Below are positions 40,831 through 50,454 of a stretch of 64,000 nt of DNA, piece after piece. Origin of the DNA: Subtercola vilae (GTDB lineage Bacteria > Actinomycetota > Actinomycetes > Actinomycetales > Microbacteriaceae); assembly GCF_004923255.1 (NCBI RefSeq), contig NZ_QYRT01000002.1:62001-126000 (forward strand), written 5' to 3'. A model generated the notes under the pieces. The model did not search any database. It was not told where the DNA came from and worked only from the letters and a program-made list of their open reading frames with translations. The number at the start of each line of letters is the position of its first letter. Position 1 is the first letter of the stretch. Both the position numbers and the translations under genes were made by a program.

Positions 40831-42424
40831 GCGCGCGTCGGCGCCGTCGCGCTGCCGCGACGAGGGCGAAGACGAGCCCGGCCACGCCGAGGCCCGACAC
40901 CAGCAGCTCGACGCCTTTTCCGAACAGGCTGGCCGGGGTCACGGTGGTCGAGAGCGGAACGTTGTCGACCATGGCGCCCGGTTCGTAGGGTGTCAGCGAA
41001 TCGATGGTCGAACCGTCGGGAGCGATGATCGCGCTGTGGCCCACGGTCGAGATGTTCACCACGCTGCGGCCCGTCTCGATGGCCCGCAGGCGCGCGATGG
41101 CGAGCTGCTGCAGGTTCTCATCGGTCTGGCCGAAGTCGGCATTGTTCGTCTGCGCGAGTATGACCTGCGCGCCCTCGTCGACCATCGACTGCACGGCCTG
41201 GTCGTCGGTGATGTCGAAGCAGATGGAGATACCCGCTGGCACCCCGTTCACGTTCATGACCGTGCTGGTCGTGCCCGGGGTGTAGTCGCGCGTGACCATG
41301 CTCACCAGGGCGGGCGCGAGAGCGTAGAACAGGGGCCGTGCGGGCATGTACTCGGCGAAGGGCACCGGATGCCGCTTGTCGTAGTAGTCGGCGACCGAGC
41401 CGTTCTCCCACAGCAGTGACGTGTTGTAGTACTTTCCATCGCGCTCGGCGATGGTTCCCACCACGAGCGGGGCCTTCATGATCGAGCTGATGAAGTCGAG
41501 GTCTTCGGCCGCAACGGGAGACGCTTCTGGGTCGATGTCGCTGGCGTTCTCGGGCCACACCACCATGTCGACCTGCTGGCCCTCGAGCTTGAGGGTCTCG
41601 GTGATATGAGCGTTCAGGTTGTCGCCCTGCACGACCCGGTCGAGTAGGCCCGACTTGGTGTTGCCCTGAACCGCCGCGATGCGCGTCGTTCCCGACGTGG
41701 GCGCGGCCCACGCGGGTATGACGAGCAACAGGGCGGCGGCGGCGACGGCTAGTGTCGCGCGGCCCACTACGGCGGCGCGCCCTTCGCGCACCAGCTGGAT
41801 GACAAAGGCGACCAGCCAGACCAGCAGAAAGCTCAGACCTGAGATGCCCACCCACGCGACGAGTGACGCGAACGGGCTCGTCGACTGCGAGAACGCCACG
41901 CGGCCCCACGAGAAGCCGCCCTCGGGGGCAACGGCGGTGATGGCCTCTCGCGCCACCCACAACCCCGAGATGACCACGGGCAGCACACCGAGGCGCCCCA
42001 GCCGGGTCGGCCAGATGGCGTCGGCGTACCGGTAGACGACGGCGATGGCGACGGCGCCGATGGCGAAGAAGACACCCTCGACGATGGCCAGCGCCAGCCA
42101 CGGAACCGGGCCGAGGTAGAGCGTCAGCCACGAGATGTGGGCGCACCAGAATGTCAGTCCGCCGACGAGCCCCACGAGAACCGCGCTCCTCCAGGTGCGA
42201 CCGATGAGGCTGATGAGCATGAGTGCGACACCCAGAAGGGTCAACGGCCACACGTCTTGGCCGGGAAAACCGCTCTTCAGTGCGATTCCGGCGCCGAGGG
42301 CGGTCAGGCACGCGAGCCAGAGCGGAAACAGTGGGCGCACCGGCTCGGCGAGGGCCGCGGCCAGGCGTGCGCGGGGCGCGGGTGCCCCCGGGTTCGTGGG
42401 TCGATTGAGCAGTGAAGCGGTCAT
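40826..42424 (-). CDS. lnt: Apolipoprotein N-acyltransferase
   Basis: A 532-residue enzyme with six to seven N-terminal membrane helices and an extracellular nitrilase domain (about 230-480). The catalytic triad is seen as Glu in WPENA, Lys in DKRHPVPF and Cys in ISICFDI. It N-acylates lipoprotein cysteines. In many actinobacteria a polyprenol-phosphate mannosyltransferase (ppm1) is fused or adjacent; here neither is present. Confidence 0.94.
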   Translation of the reverse strand: MTASLLNRPTNPGAPAPRARLAAALAEPVRPLFPLWLACLTALGAGIALKSGFPGQDVWPLTLLGVALMLISLIGRTWRSAVLVGLVGGLTFWCAHISWLTLYLGPVPWLALAIVEGVFFAIGAVAIAVVYRYADAIWPTRLGRLGVLPVVISGLWVAREAITAVAPEGGFSWGRVAFSQSTSPFASLVAWVGISGLSFLLVWLVAFVIQLVREGRAAVVGRATLAVAAAALLLVIPAWAAPTSGTTRIAAVQGNTKSGLLDRVVQGDNLNAHITETLKLEGQQVDMVVWPENASDIDPEASPVAAEDLDFISSIMKAPLVVGTIAERDGKYYNTSLLWENGSVADYYDKRHPVPFAEYMPARPLFYALAPALVSMVTRDYTPGTTSTVMNVNGVPAGISICFDITDDQAVQSMVDEGAQVILAQTNNADFGQTDENLQQLAIARLRAIETGRSVVNISTVGHSAIIAPDGSTIDSLTPYEPGAMVDNVPLSTTVTPASLFGKGVELLVSGLGVAGLVFALVAAARRRRRAR

Positions 42425-42434
42425 CCGGAGTGCC

Positions 42435-44900
42435 TTACGCTACTGACGAGTACGCGACGATGCCGCGCTTGACGAGATCGAGTGCCAGGCGCGCTGTCGT
42501 CGCGACCTTCACATCAGAGAGGTTCTGCAGCTGGTCGAGCAGGTCGATGGTCTGCTTGGTCCAGCGCACGAAGTCGCCGGCCGCGAGATCGGCGTCGTAG
42601 AGAACGGTGTCAAGGCTCGCGCCCCGCGCCCACTCGTGCATCGGCTTCGAGAGCCCCACCGAGATGGGCGAGGTGCCGGGCAGTCTGTGCCGTGTCTCGA
42701 GTTCTTGGAGGTCGCTCCAGAGCTCCTGCGTCTTCTCCAGCGCTCCCCTGAACGGCCCGCGCGGCAGAAAACGCTCGGGCATGTCGCTCTCATCGCGCCG
42801 AGGTTCGTAGACCAGTGCGCAGGCCATGGCGGCCAGCCCGGCCGGGTCAAGGCTTGCCCAGACACCGCGCCGGATGCACTCCGCCACCAGCAGGTCACGC
42901 TCTCCGTAGATGCGCTTGAGAGTCTTGCCGGTGGGGGTGAGAGCGAGTTCGCCCTGGTCATCCTGCTGCAGGTATTCGAGTTGCAGCAGTACCTCGCTGA
43001 TGCGGTCGAACACCTTCGCGATGGCGCCTGTGCGGGTGTTGATCTGTGCGACCAGCTGGTCGGTCTCGCGCTTCAACCGATACCAGCGCTCAGCCCAGCG
43101 GGCGTGGTTCTCGCGGTCGGGGCAGTTCGACACCGGGTGCGCCTTCATCTGGCGGCGCAGATCGGTGATCTTCTTCTGGCGGCTGTCGCGCTCGGCGCGG
43201 CTCTGCGAGTCAGCACGGCCGGCGCCCGAGCGTTCGACATCGCTGAGATCGCGGCGAAGGGCCGCATACTCGGTGAAGTCGCCGAGGTGGCAGGTCATGG
43301 CCTTCTCGTAGCCCGCGAGGGTCTCTTCTTGCTGGCGCACCTTGCGGGCGAGGTCGACGACGGCCCGGTCGGCCTGAAACTGTGCGAACGACAGCTCGAG
43401 CGAGTCGCGCGTGCGCGAGCGGCCGAACTGGTCGATGAGGTTGACCGCCATGTTGTACGTGGGCCGAAAGCTCGAGTTCAGCGGGTACGTGCGGCGGGAG
43501 GCGAGAGAGGCCACGGCCTGAGGGTCGACACCATCGCGCCACTGGATGACCGAGTGACCTTCGACGTCGATACCTCGTCGCCCCGCCCGCCCGGTGAGCT
43601 GGGTGTACTCCCCCGGCGTGATGGGCACCCGGGCCTCGCCGTTGAACTTCTCGAGGCTCTCGAGCACCACGGTGCGGGCTGGCATGTTGATTCCGAGGGC
43701 AAGCGTCTCGGTGGCGAAGACGACGCGCACGAGCTTCTTCTGAAAGAGTTCTTCGACAACCTCTTTGAACGCCGGCAACAGCCCGGCGTGGTGGGCCGCG
43801 ACACCGCGCTCGAGACCGTCGAGCCACTCCCAGTAGCCCAGCACGGCGAGGTCTTCATCGAGCAGGGTGCGACAGCGCTGGTCGACGATGTAGCGAATCT
43901 CCTCGCGCTCTTCGGTCGTGGTGAGACGAACCCCGGCCCGCAGTACCTGCTTCACGGCCTGGTCGCAGCCCACCCGGCTGAAGATGAAGAAGATGGCCGG
44001 CAGCAGGTTGTGCTCGTCGAGCAGGGCTGCCACCTCGCCCCTGTCCATGCGGGGTGCCTGGGTGTGGTGCGGGCGGTGCTTCGTATTGGCATCACGACCA
44101 CGACGGTCGCCCCTGCCGCGCGTCTGGGGCGCACCGGTCGATCGCGCAATGCGCATCAGCTCGGGGTTCACCCGGCTGCTTGCGGCCTGGCCGGTCGCAT
44201 CGAAGAGGTCGAGCAGCTTGTGGCGCACGAGCATGTGCTGATCGAGGGGTACGGGTCGCTCCTCAGAGACGATGACCTCGGTGTCACCACGAACCGCCTG
44301 CAGCCAGTCGCCGAACTCTTCTGCGTTCGAGACCGTTGCGCTCAGCGAGACCAGTCTCACTGAGGTGGGCAGGTGGATGATCACCTCTTCCCACACCGCG
44401 CCCCTGAACCGGTCTGCGAGGTAGTGCACCTCGTCCATCACGACGAACGCGAGGTTCGCGAGCAGGTCAGACTCGGCGTAGAGCATGTTGCGCAGCACTT
44501 CGGTCGTCATGACCACGATGCGCGCGGTCGGGTTCACATTGGTGTCACCGGTCAGCAGGCCCACCTCGTCGGGGCCGTACTCGGCCACGAACTCCTGAAA
44601 CTTCTGGTTGCTGAGCGCCTTGATGGGTGCGGTGTAGAACACCTTGGCCGAACGCTGCTGCATGGCCATGAAGACGGCGAACTCGGCCACAATGGTCTTG
44701 CCGGCGCCCGTGGGGGCGGCGACCAGAACACTGTTCCCGGCTTCGACGAGTCGGCAGGCTTCGACCTGAAACGGGTCGAGATCGAACTTCAGCCCCTGCC
44801 GAAACTCATCGACCACGGGGTTCGCACTGCGTGTCTTGCTGAGGGCGTACCGCTCGGCAGCCGACAGACTCGCGGCGCCGACGGGCGGCGGGGTGACCAT
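42435..44900 (-). CDS. helY: HelY/Mtr4-like DEVH-box RNA helicase
   Basis: An 821-residue superfamily 2 helicase with motif I APTGAGKT, motif II DEVH, motif III SLSATV, and motif VI QLTGRAGRRG. The long C-terminal part includes a coiled arm (KKITDLRRQMKAHPVSNC) and a winged-helix/ratchet region as in Ski2/Mtr4 proteins. It is likely an RNA-processing helicase. Its ATG shares one base with the tatC stop. Confidence 0.94.
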   Translation of the reverse strand: MVTPPPVGAASLSAAERYALSKTRSANPVVDEFRQGLKFDLDPFQVEACRLVEAGNSVLVAAPTGAGKTIVAEFAVFMAMQQRSAKVFYTAPIKALSNQKFQEFVAEYGPDEVGLLTGDTNVNPTARIVVMTTEVLRNMLYAESDLLANLAFVVMDEVHYLADRFRGAVWEEVIIHLPTSVRLVSLSATVSNAEEFGDWLQAVRGDTEVIVSEERPVPLDQHMLVRHKLLDLFDATGQAASSRVNPELMRIARSTGAPQTRGRGDRRGRDANTKHRPHHTQAPRMDRGEVAALLDEHNLLPAIFFIFSRVGCDQAVKQVLRAGVRLTTTEEREEIRYIVDQRCRTLLDEDLAVLGYWEWLDGLERGVAAHHAGLLPAFKEVVEELFQKKLVRVVFATETLALGINMPARTVVLESLEKFNGEARVPITPGEYTQLTGRAGRRGIDVEGHSVIQWRDGVDPQAVASLASRRTYPLNSSFRPTYNMAVNLIDQFGRSRTRDSLELSFAQFQADRAVVDLARKVRQQEETLAGYEKAMTCHLGDFTEYAALRRDLSDVERSGAGRADSQSRAERDSRQKKITDLRRQMKAHPVSNCPDRENHARWAERWYRLKRETDQLVAQINTRTGAIAKVFDRISEVLLQLEYLQQDDQGELALTPTGKTLKRIYGERDLLVAECIRRGVWASLDPAGLAAMACALVYEPRRDESDMPERFLPRGPFRGALEKTQELWSDLQELETRHRLPGTSPISVGLSKPMHEWARGASLDTVLYDADLAAGDFVRWTKQTIDLLDQLQNLSDVKVATTARLALDLVKRGIVAYSSVA

Positions 44901-45715
44901 TACGGCACAACCAGTTCGGAGTCGAACTTCTCCTGCTTCTTTGCTTTGCGACGATCGTGGAGCCAGGCGATGAAGGCCGCGCTGTAGAACAGCACGATCA
45001 TCGGGATCGCGAGCAGGAACATCGAGAAGACGTCAGCAGCGGGGGTGGCGATGGCCGTGAAGAGAATGATCACGAGAATGGCGATGCGCCACGACTTCAG
45101 AATCGACTTGGAACTCAGAATGCCGGCGAAGTTCAGCAGTACCAGCAGTACCGGCAGCACGAACGCGATACCGATGGCTATCACGAGCTTCAAAACGAAC
45201 GAGTAGTAGGTCTGTGCGCTGATGATGGCGGTCGTGTCGCTGGGCGCGAACGCCGTGAGAAGGGCGACCATGTGCGGCAGCACGTACCAGCCAGCCGCGC
45301 AGCCCGCGAGAAAGAGGGGTACAGCGGTGAGCACGAAGCCGACCGCGTACTGCTTCTCCCGGCGGGTGAGGCCGGGAACCAGGAACGCCCAGATCTGGTA
45401 GAGCCAGATCGGCGAGGAGATGACGACACCGACCGTGATGGCAATCTGCAGGCGCAGGTCGAACGCTTCGGAGATGTCGGTGAAGTTCAGAGACGCCGTG
45501 CGCCCCTGAGAGTTGGTGATGGCGCTGACGGGTGCACTCAGAGCGACCAGAATCTGGTCGGAGAGCAGCCACCCGACCACACCGCCGATGAGGATGCCGA
45601 GCACCGCTCGAAAAATACGCTTGCGAAATTCGACGAGGTGCTCGCCGAGCGACATTCTGCCGTCGCGGCTCGCACTCTTCTTCTTCGGCGGCTTGGTTTT
45701 AGGCTCGATAGCCAC
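44900..45715 (-). CDS. tatC: Twin-arginine translocase subunit TatC
   Basis: A 271-residue membrane protein with six helices. Signatures are MSLGEHLVEFRKRIFRAV, which binds the twin-arginine signal, and FVPGLTRREKQYA between helices. With TatA it exports folded proteins. Both ends have charged tails (KKKSASR, RRKAKKQEK). Confidence 0.96.
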   Translation of the reverse strand: MAIEPKTKPPKKKSASRDGRMSLGEHLVEFRKRIFRAVLGILIGGVVGWLLSDQILVALSAPVSAITNSQGRTASLNFTDISEAFDLRLQIAITVGVVISSPIWLYQIWAFLVPGLTRREKQYAVGFVLTAVPLFLAGCAAGWYVLPHMVALLTAFAPSDTTAIISAQTYYSFVLKLVIAIGIAFVLPVLLVLLNFAGILSSKSILKSWRIAILVIILFTAIATPAADVFSMFLLAIPMIVLFYSAAFIAWLHDRRKAKKQEKFDSELVVP

Positions 45716-45721
45716 CGGAGG

Positions 45722-45991
45722 CTAGGACTTTGGGTTGGCTTCTGAAGCGTGGATGTCAGACGCACGAACCTCGACCGGAGTCGCGAGCGGTGCGGGGTCT
45801 GCCACGCTCGAAGCCGTCTCGGCGTCGGCACTCTTGGGGTCGTCGGTCTTCATGGTCTTGACTTCAGACTTGAAGATGCGCATCGACTGGCCCACGCTGC
45901 GAGCGAGGCCCGGAAGCTTCGGTGCGCCGAAAAGAAGCAGAACAATGGCGAGAATGACAATCAGGTGCCATCCCTGAAGGTTACCGAGCAT
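45722..45991 (-). CDS. tatA: Twin-arginine translocase subunit TatA
   Basis: An 89-residue protein: one short N-terminal helix (about 7-22, GWHLIVILAIVLLLFG), hinge PKLPGLARSVG, amphipathic helix (IFKSEVKTM) and an acidic disordered tail. It forms the translocation pore with TatC, whose gene follows by six bases. Confidence 0.95.
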   Translation of the reverse strand: MLGNLQGWHLIVILAIVLLLFGAPKLPGLARSVGQSMRIFKSEVKTMKTDDPKSADAETASSVADPAPLATPVEVRASDIHASEANPKS

Positions 45992-46328
45992 GAGGCCACG
46001 TCCTTTGTCTAAAATCGGTTCGTACGAGCAGTTTACCCCGCTCGAGCGTTTTCTCCCTGCGAAGTTGCTTTCTGTCGTCTCGGCGACGCTTCACTACCTC
46101 GCGCCGACGCGACATCACGGGGTATCCCAACAGAATAGCGTTGTCGCTGACCGAAAGCTCCAGCTCGGTGACAGTGGCGGAGATGTTCGCAACCTTCTCG
46201 CCGAGGTCGGTCAGTTCGCCCAGGGTTCGCATGGCCTTTCGAAACAGGCGTACTGCGAAGAACGCGAGCATGCCGACGAGGCAGAGCCCGAGGCCCGCCC
46301 AGATGATCACCCACGCCCACCACTGCAT
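45981..46328 (-). CDS. Hypothetical membrane-anchored protein of the paf-tat cluster
   Basis: A 115-residue protein with one N-terminal helix (about 4-28, WAWVIIWAGLGLCLVGMLAFFAV), a coiled-coil-like amphipathic stretch (TLGELTDLGEKVANI...) and a strongly basic C-terminus (RRREVVKRRRDDRKQLRREK). A similar gene is common at this site between pafC and tatA. Function is unknown. It overlaps pafC by one base and tatA by 11. Confidence 0.82.
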   Translation of the reverse strand: MQWWAWVIIWAGLGLCLVGMLAFFAVRLFRKAMRTLGELTDLGEKVANISATVTELELSVSDNAILLGYPVMSRRREVVKRRRDDRKQLRREKTLERGKLLVRTDFRQRTWPHAR

Positions 46329-47347
46329 CAGAGAAGACTACCGCCCCGGCCCTGTTCGTCAGCGTCATACGGGTCGAGTGCCGCTGCCGCCCAGGTGCGG
46401 ACCGCGTCACGAGCCGAGGCGGGCGCCACCACGCGCACGACGCCGGGCAGACTTGCGACCAACCGTTTCAGACCGTGGATGTGCGCAACCCGCACGGTGA
46501 CCCGCAGTACGGCGCCGTCGATCACGGGCAGCTCGCCCTCGGCAAGGTATTCCCCCAACAGGCTGATCGCGGCCGGATTCACCTCGAGCACGACGCCCTG
46601 CGTGTCGCCCGAGCCGTCGAACAGGGTGTCGGGCAGCGCCAGGTCGCCCGGCCGGTAGGTGTTGGCTGTGTCGGTGACGGTCGGCTGGGCCATGCGGTCG
46701 AGGCGAAAAGTTCTGATGGCCTGGCGCCCGTGATCCCAGCCGCGCAGGTACCAGTCATCGTTGTTCGAATCGATGCGCAGCGGGTCGACGATACGGTGTT
46801 CGCGGTCGCCCCGCGAGCTCACGTAGTCGAATTCGACCTGCGTACCGGCTTCGACGGCCCGGCGAATGGTGACGAGGCTCTCGCTCGCCTCCGAGCGCGC
46901 AACCGACACCTGGCTGGGGGCCTCCGACGCGCCGCGGGCCAGCTTCGCCATCAGCGAGGCGTGCACCGCGCTGTCGAGCGTCTCGGGCAGCGCCTGCAGG
47001 TACTGCAGCCCGGCGAGCAGGGCGGCGGCCTCCCGCGCCGAGAACCGCGGCGAGTCGTCGAGCGCCACCCGGTGGGTGATCTGAATCTCGTCGCTGTCTT
47101 CGAAGTCGTCCCACGCGATGTCGAACAGGTCACCGTGCTGGTACTGGGTCGTCTCGCCGGGTACGCCCGACACCGCAATCAGCCGCACGGCTTCCCGCAC
47201 CTGCTCGGGCGAGACCTCGAAGTGCGCCGCTGCCTCGGTGACCGAAACGCGGTCGCGGTCGAGAAGGTAGGGCACGAGCGCCAGCAGAAAGGCCAACTTG
47301 TCTTGCGCGAGTACGAACGAATTGGGGTCAGACGGTTTCTTCTGCAC
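46328..47347 (-). CDS. pafC: PafC, WYL-domain DNA-damage regulator
   Basis: A 339-residue regulator with N-terminal winged helix (about 10-60, VTEAAAHFEVSPEQVREAV), WYL domain (about 140-215, VEFDYVSSRGDREHRIVDPLRI and WYLRGWDH) and WCX C-terminal domain. With PafB it activates the LexA-independent DNA-damage response. GTG at 47347 is chosen for its GGGGAG Shine-Dalgarno; ATG at 47368 lacks one. Confidence 0.92.
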   Translation of the reverse strand: MQKKPSDPNSFVLAQDKLAFLLALVPYLLDRDRVSVTEAAAHFEVSPEQVREAVRLIAVSGVPGETTQYQHGDLFDIAWDDFEDSDEIQITHRVALDDSPRFSAREAAALLAGLQYLQALPETLDSAVHASLMAKLARGASEAPSQVSVARSEASESLVTIRRAVEAGTQVEFDYVSSRGDREHRIVDPLRIDSNNDDWYLRGWDHGRQAIRTFRLDRMAQPTVTDTANTYRPGDLALPDTLFDGSGDTQGVVLEVNPAAISLLGEYLAEGELPVIDGAVLRVTVRVAHIHGLKRLVASLPGVVRVVAPASARDAVRTWAAAALDPYDADEQGRGGSLL

Positions 47348-48404
47348 CGGATGCTCCCCTCTTGTCATTCGTCTCGTCGGCGCCCGAGCGGCGAGCCTCG
47401 TTCGCCGGCTGCGCGTGCGTGGCCACGGTCAGTTCGAGTCGTCGTCGCACCGCGGCCCGCAGCTCGGGCGGAGCCACCACGTACACCTCGGGGCCGAACC
47501 CGGCCAGGTCGTCGGCGAGCAGGTGCAGGTCAGTGAAGTGAAGCGTGAGCTCGCCGCCCTCGCCCCGTTCGCTGCCCCGGCGCTTCAGCAGCCTCGTCTC
47601 GGCGTCGGAGTCGGCCTGCGCGCGCACGATGGCCGTATTGGCGGCCCAGATGAGGTCGAGGTCTGCGAGGGCCTGTTCGGCTGCGTCGGTCTGGTCGCTG
47701 ACGAACCCGGTGCGCGTGCGTGTGACCGGCCCCACGATGCGCGAGAGGAGAAAGGTACGCGATTCGCCCACGCCCTGGTCGATGCCGGTCACGTGCCATC
47801 TCCCCTGGTGCTGCACGAGGGCGAGCGGTGCCAGCGTTCGTTCCCGAGGCGACAGGTCGCCGGGCTTCAGGTACGCGAAGCGCACCAGTACGCGTCGCGC
47901 CAGGGCATCGGTGAGCGGATCGAACGCGGCATCGCGGGTTCTGATGCGGGGCGCGTAGCCGAGAACGGGTTCGACCGACTCCACGCCGAGTGACTGCAAC
48001 TTCAGGAGGGCGTGGCGCGACTCGCGCGAAAGAGAGCCCTCGCGCCAGGCCATGGCGGCCAGGTTCAACAGCGCTATCTCTTCGGGCGAGAACGAGATGT
48101 CGGCGGGCAGGTCGTACGCGCCCTTGGGAATGCGGTAGCGCAGGTGGTGATTGCTGCCCGGCTCATCGAGCGGCTCGATGGTCTCGAGCGGCACGCCGAG
48201 TTCTCGAATGTCGTCTTTGTCACGCTCGAACTGCCGCTCGAGGCTCGCATTGTCGCCTGCGAAGGCGTAACGCTGGCGATAGCCCTGCACGGTCGACAGA
48301 ATCTCGTTCTTCGTCAGCCCGGCTTCGCTTGCGAGCAGCGCGAGCACAAGGCTGAAGAGCCGCTCTTCAACGGGAACGGGAGCGGCCCCCTGGCTGTCGG
48401 TCAC
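47328..48404 (-). CDS. pafB: PafB, WYL-domain DNA-damage regulator
   Basis: A 358-residue partner of PafC with the same order: HTH (about 12-75, RLFSLVLALLASEAGLTKNEI), WYL domain (about 150-220, RFAYLKPGDLSPRERTLAPLAL, RWHVTGIDQG) and C-terminal WCX domain. In mycobacteria PafBC responds to single-stranded DNA. The gene overlaps pafC by 20 bp. Confidence 0.92.
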   Translation of the reverse strand: MTDSQGAAPVPVEERLFSLVLALLASEAGLTKNEILSTVQGYRQRYAFAGDNASLERQFERDKDDIRELGVPLETIEPLDEPGSNHHLRYRIPKGAYDLPADISFSPEEIALLNLAAMAWREGSLSRESRHALLKLQSLGVESVEPVLGYAPRIRTRDAAFDPLTDALARRVLVRFAYLKPGDLSPRERTLAPLALVQHQGRWHVTGIDQGVGESRTFLLSRIVGPVTRTRTGFVSDQTDAAEQALADLDLIWAANTAIVRAQADSDAETRLLKRRGSERGEGGELTLHFTDLHLLADDLAGFGPEVYVVAPPELRAAVRRRLELTVATHAQPANEARRSGADETNDKRGASGAEETV

Positions 48405-48427
48405 TCTGCCATTTTAGGCTGTGCCCG

Positions 48428-49387
48428 CTACTGAGCGGCTGCGGCAGGCAGGATGCCCAGCACATCGACCACGTACACGAGAGTCGAATTCGCCGGGATG
48501 ACGGGAGTGGTCGATGCCGTGTCGCCGTAGCCGGCGCTCGGCGGCACGACCGCGATGTACTGCGAACCCACGGTCTGGCCCACGAGTGCCGGCACGATGT
48601 TGGTTGCCAGGGGTGCGCTCGACGAGGCAGTGGCGGCGGCCGGAACGCCGTCATCCCACGTGGTCTTGGCGACAGACTTGTCGGCCCACACGACGGCGGT
48701 GTACTTGAACACGACATGGTCGCCCTCGGCCACGGTCTGCCCACTGCCCTTCTTGAGAACGGCGACCTGCTGGCTGGTGGGCAGCGAACCCGAGGGAATG
48801 GTGATTCCGGGGCGACCGTCGGGGCCGAGGGCCACGCTCGGGAAGCCGGCCTGTGCGGGCTGTACCGCGCCGTCGGCGCGGCTCGGGAAGACCGTGGTGA
48901 TGTCGAAGACGGCGACGATCGAGTCGGTCGACGGGGTGGCGGAGGTCGTGCTCTGAATGGGCGCCATGGCGACGGCAAGGCGCGAGCCCTGTGTCGCGCA
49001 GACCACAGCGGAATCGAGACCGGGAAGGGTGTCGAGCTTGCCCACGACGAACCCGGCCGAGTCGGAGCCGTTGTACGCCGACTTCTGAACGACGGCACCG
49101 GTGGCTCCGTCGACGAAGGTGTACTCACCCAGCAGGTAGTCACCCGTCTCGACACGCGGGCCCGTACCCGTGATGAGCGTGGTCGACTGGCTGTCTGCGG
49201 TGTGCAGCGGAGTGTTCACGGTGACCGTGGGGGCCGTGCCGAAGGCGCCGGCGGCGGCGATGGTGTTCGACGCGTCACCCGCCGAGAGCTGGGGTGTGCA
49301 TCCGGAGGCGGAGCTGCCAGACGAGCTGCACCCGGCAAGGGTGGCAAGCAGGCCAGCGGCCACGATGAGCGCGACGGACTTACGCAC
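48428..49387 (-). CDS. FKBP-type peptidyl-prolyl isomerase lipoprotein
   Basis: A 319-residue lipoprotein. Signal peptide ends in lipobox LAGC (Cys20). Two FKBP-like units follow: a diverged one (about 70-165, LITGTGPRVETGDYLLGEY) and a clearer C-terminal one (about 210-315, KGSGQTVAEGDHVVFKYTAVVW and YGDTASTTPVIPANSTLVYVVDV). It would fold secreted proteins outside the membrane. It lies 23 bp before pafB and probably starts that operon. Confidence 0.92.
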   Translation of the reverse strand: MRKSVALIVAAGLLATLAGCSSSGSSASGCTPQLSAGDASNTIAAAGAFGTAPTVTVNTPLHTADSQSTTLITGTGPRVETGDYLLGEYTFVDGATGAVVQKSAYNGSDSAGFVVGKLDTLPGLDSAVVCATQGSRLAVAMAPIQSTTSATPSTDSIVAVFDITTVFPSRADGAVQPAQAGFPSVALGPDGRPGITIPSGSLPTSQQVAVLKKGSGQTVAEGDHVVFKYTAVVWADKSVAKTTWDDGVPAAATASSSAPLATNIVPALVGQTVGSQYIAVVPPSAGYGDTASTTPVIPANSTLVYVVDVLGILPAAAAQ

Positions 49388-49434
49388 GGATCCTCATTTC
49401 ACTTCGGGGTATTCGGCTCACGAGTGGAGCGCGC

Positions 49435-50454
49435 CTATTCTAACTTGTCTGTTTCGACCGAGTCGGCGGGGTCGGCCGCCTCACGGTCGCGGGCCGCGTT
49501 ACCACTGGCACTCGCCTCGCGAACGCGCTTGCGGAGGCTCTTCGGGCTGATGCCGCGTTCGCCGAGGGCCCCGGGGGTCCACGCCTCGACGTCGGCGTCG
49601 TCATAATCGGATTTCGAGGCACGGCGCTTCAACTCGGGCAGAACCGAGCCGGGGGCGAGCCTGCGGGCGGTGACGAGAAAGCCGGTGTGGCCGATCATCC
49701 GGTGATCGGGGCGAACGGCGAGGCCCTCGACGTGCCAGGTGCGAACCATGGTCTCGCTGGGGTCTGGGTTTGTGAAGAGGCCCGTGCTGCGGATGGTCTC
49801 AGTCACGCGCGAGAGCTGGGTGACGGTGGCCACGTAGCAGAGCACCACACCGCCCGGCTTGAGGGCGGCGGCGGCCACCTCGATGCACTCCCAGGGAGCC
49901 AGCATGTCGAGAATGACGCGGTCGACGGTGGCGGGCTCGTGGGTCTCGGGCAGAGCGTCGGTGAGGTCGCCGACGGTGACGCTCCAGTTGGTGGGGTCGT
50001 AACCCATGAACGCGGCGACATTCTCACGGGCGATGTCTGCGAACTCGTCGCGACGTTCGAACGACGACAGCCGGCCGGTGGGGCCGAGCGCGCGCAGCAA
50101 CCAGAGCGAGAGGGCTCCGGAGCCGACACCGGCCTCGACCACGGTTGCGCCCGGGAACACATCGGCCTGGGCGAGGATCTGCGCGGCGTCTTTCGGGTAG
50201 ATGATGGCGGCGCCCCGCGGCATCGACATGACGAAGTCGGTGAGCAGAGGGCGAAGGGCGAGATGCTCGACACCGCTCGAGTTCTCGACGACAGACCCAT
50301 CGGGCAGGCCGATGAGGTCGTCGTGGTTGATCCAGCCGCGGTGGCTGTGGAAGGTGGCTCCTACGGTGAGGGTGATGCTGTTGAGCTTGCCCTTGGGGCC
50401 GGTGAGCTGAACGCGGTCACCGGCACGGAAGGCTCCGCTGAGCTGGGCTGTCAT
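49435..50454 (-). CDS. trmI: tRNA (adenine-58-N1)-methyltransferase TrmI
   Basis: A 339-residue SAM-dependent methyltransferase. Small N-terminal barrel (about 1-75), SAM motif VVEAGVGSGALSLWLLRALG (written in parts: EAGVGSGALSLWLL), and the ILDMLAPWE catalytic loop. It makes m1A58 in tRNA. The acidic/basic tail (about 285-339) is variable. ATG overlaps the HAD gene stop by four bases. Confidence 0.95.
   Translation of the reverse strand: MTAQLSGAFRAGDRVQLTGPKGKLNSITLTVGATFHSHRGWINHDDLIGLPDGSVVENSSGVEHLALRPLLTDFVMSMPRGAAIIYPKDAAQILAQADVFPGATVVEAGVGSGALSLWLLRALGPTGRLSSFERRDEFADIARENVAAFMGYDPTNWSVTVGDLTDALPETHEPATVDRVILDMLAPWECIEVAAAALKPGGVVLCYVATVTQLSRVTETIRSTGLFTNPDPSETMVRTWHVEGLAVRPDHRMIGHTGFLVTARRLAPGSVLPELKRRASKSDYDDADVEAWTPGALGERGISPKSLRKRVREASASGNAARDREAADPADSVETDKLE

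Noticed and set aside
42636-44363. A 575-residue open frame on the plus strand opposite helY
   Set aside because: Shadow of helY, whose helicase motifs are complete; no domain or Shine-Dalgarno in the antisense frame.
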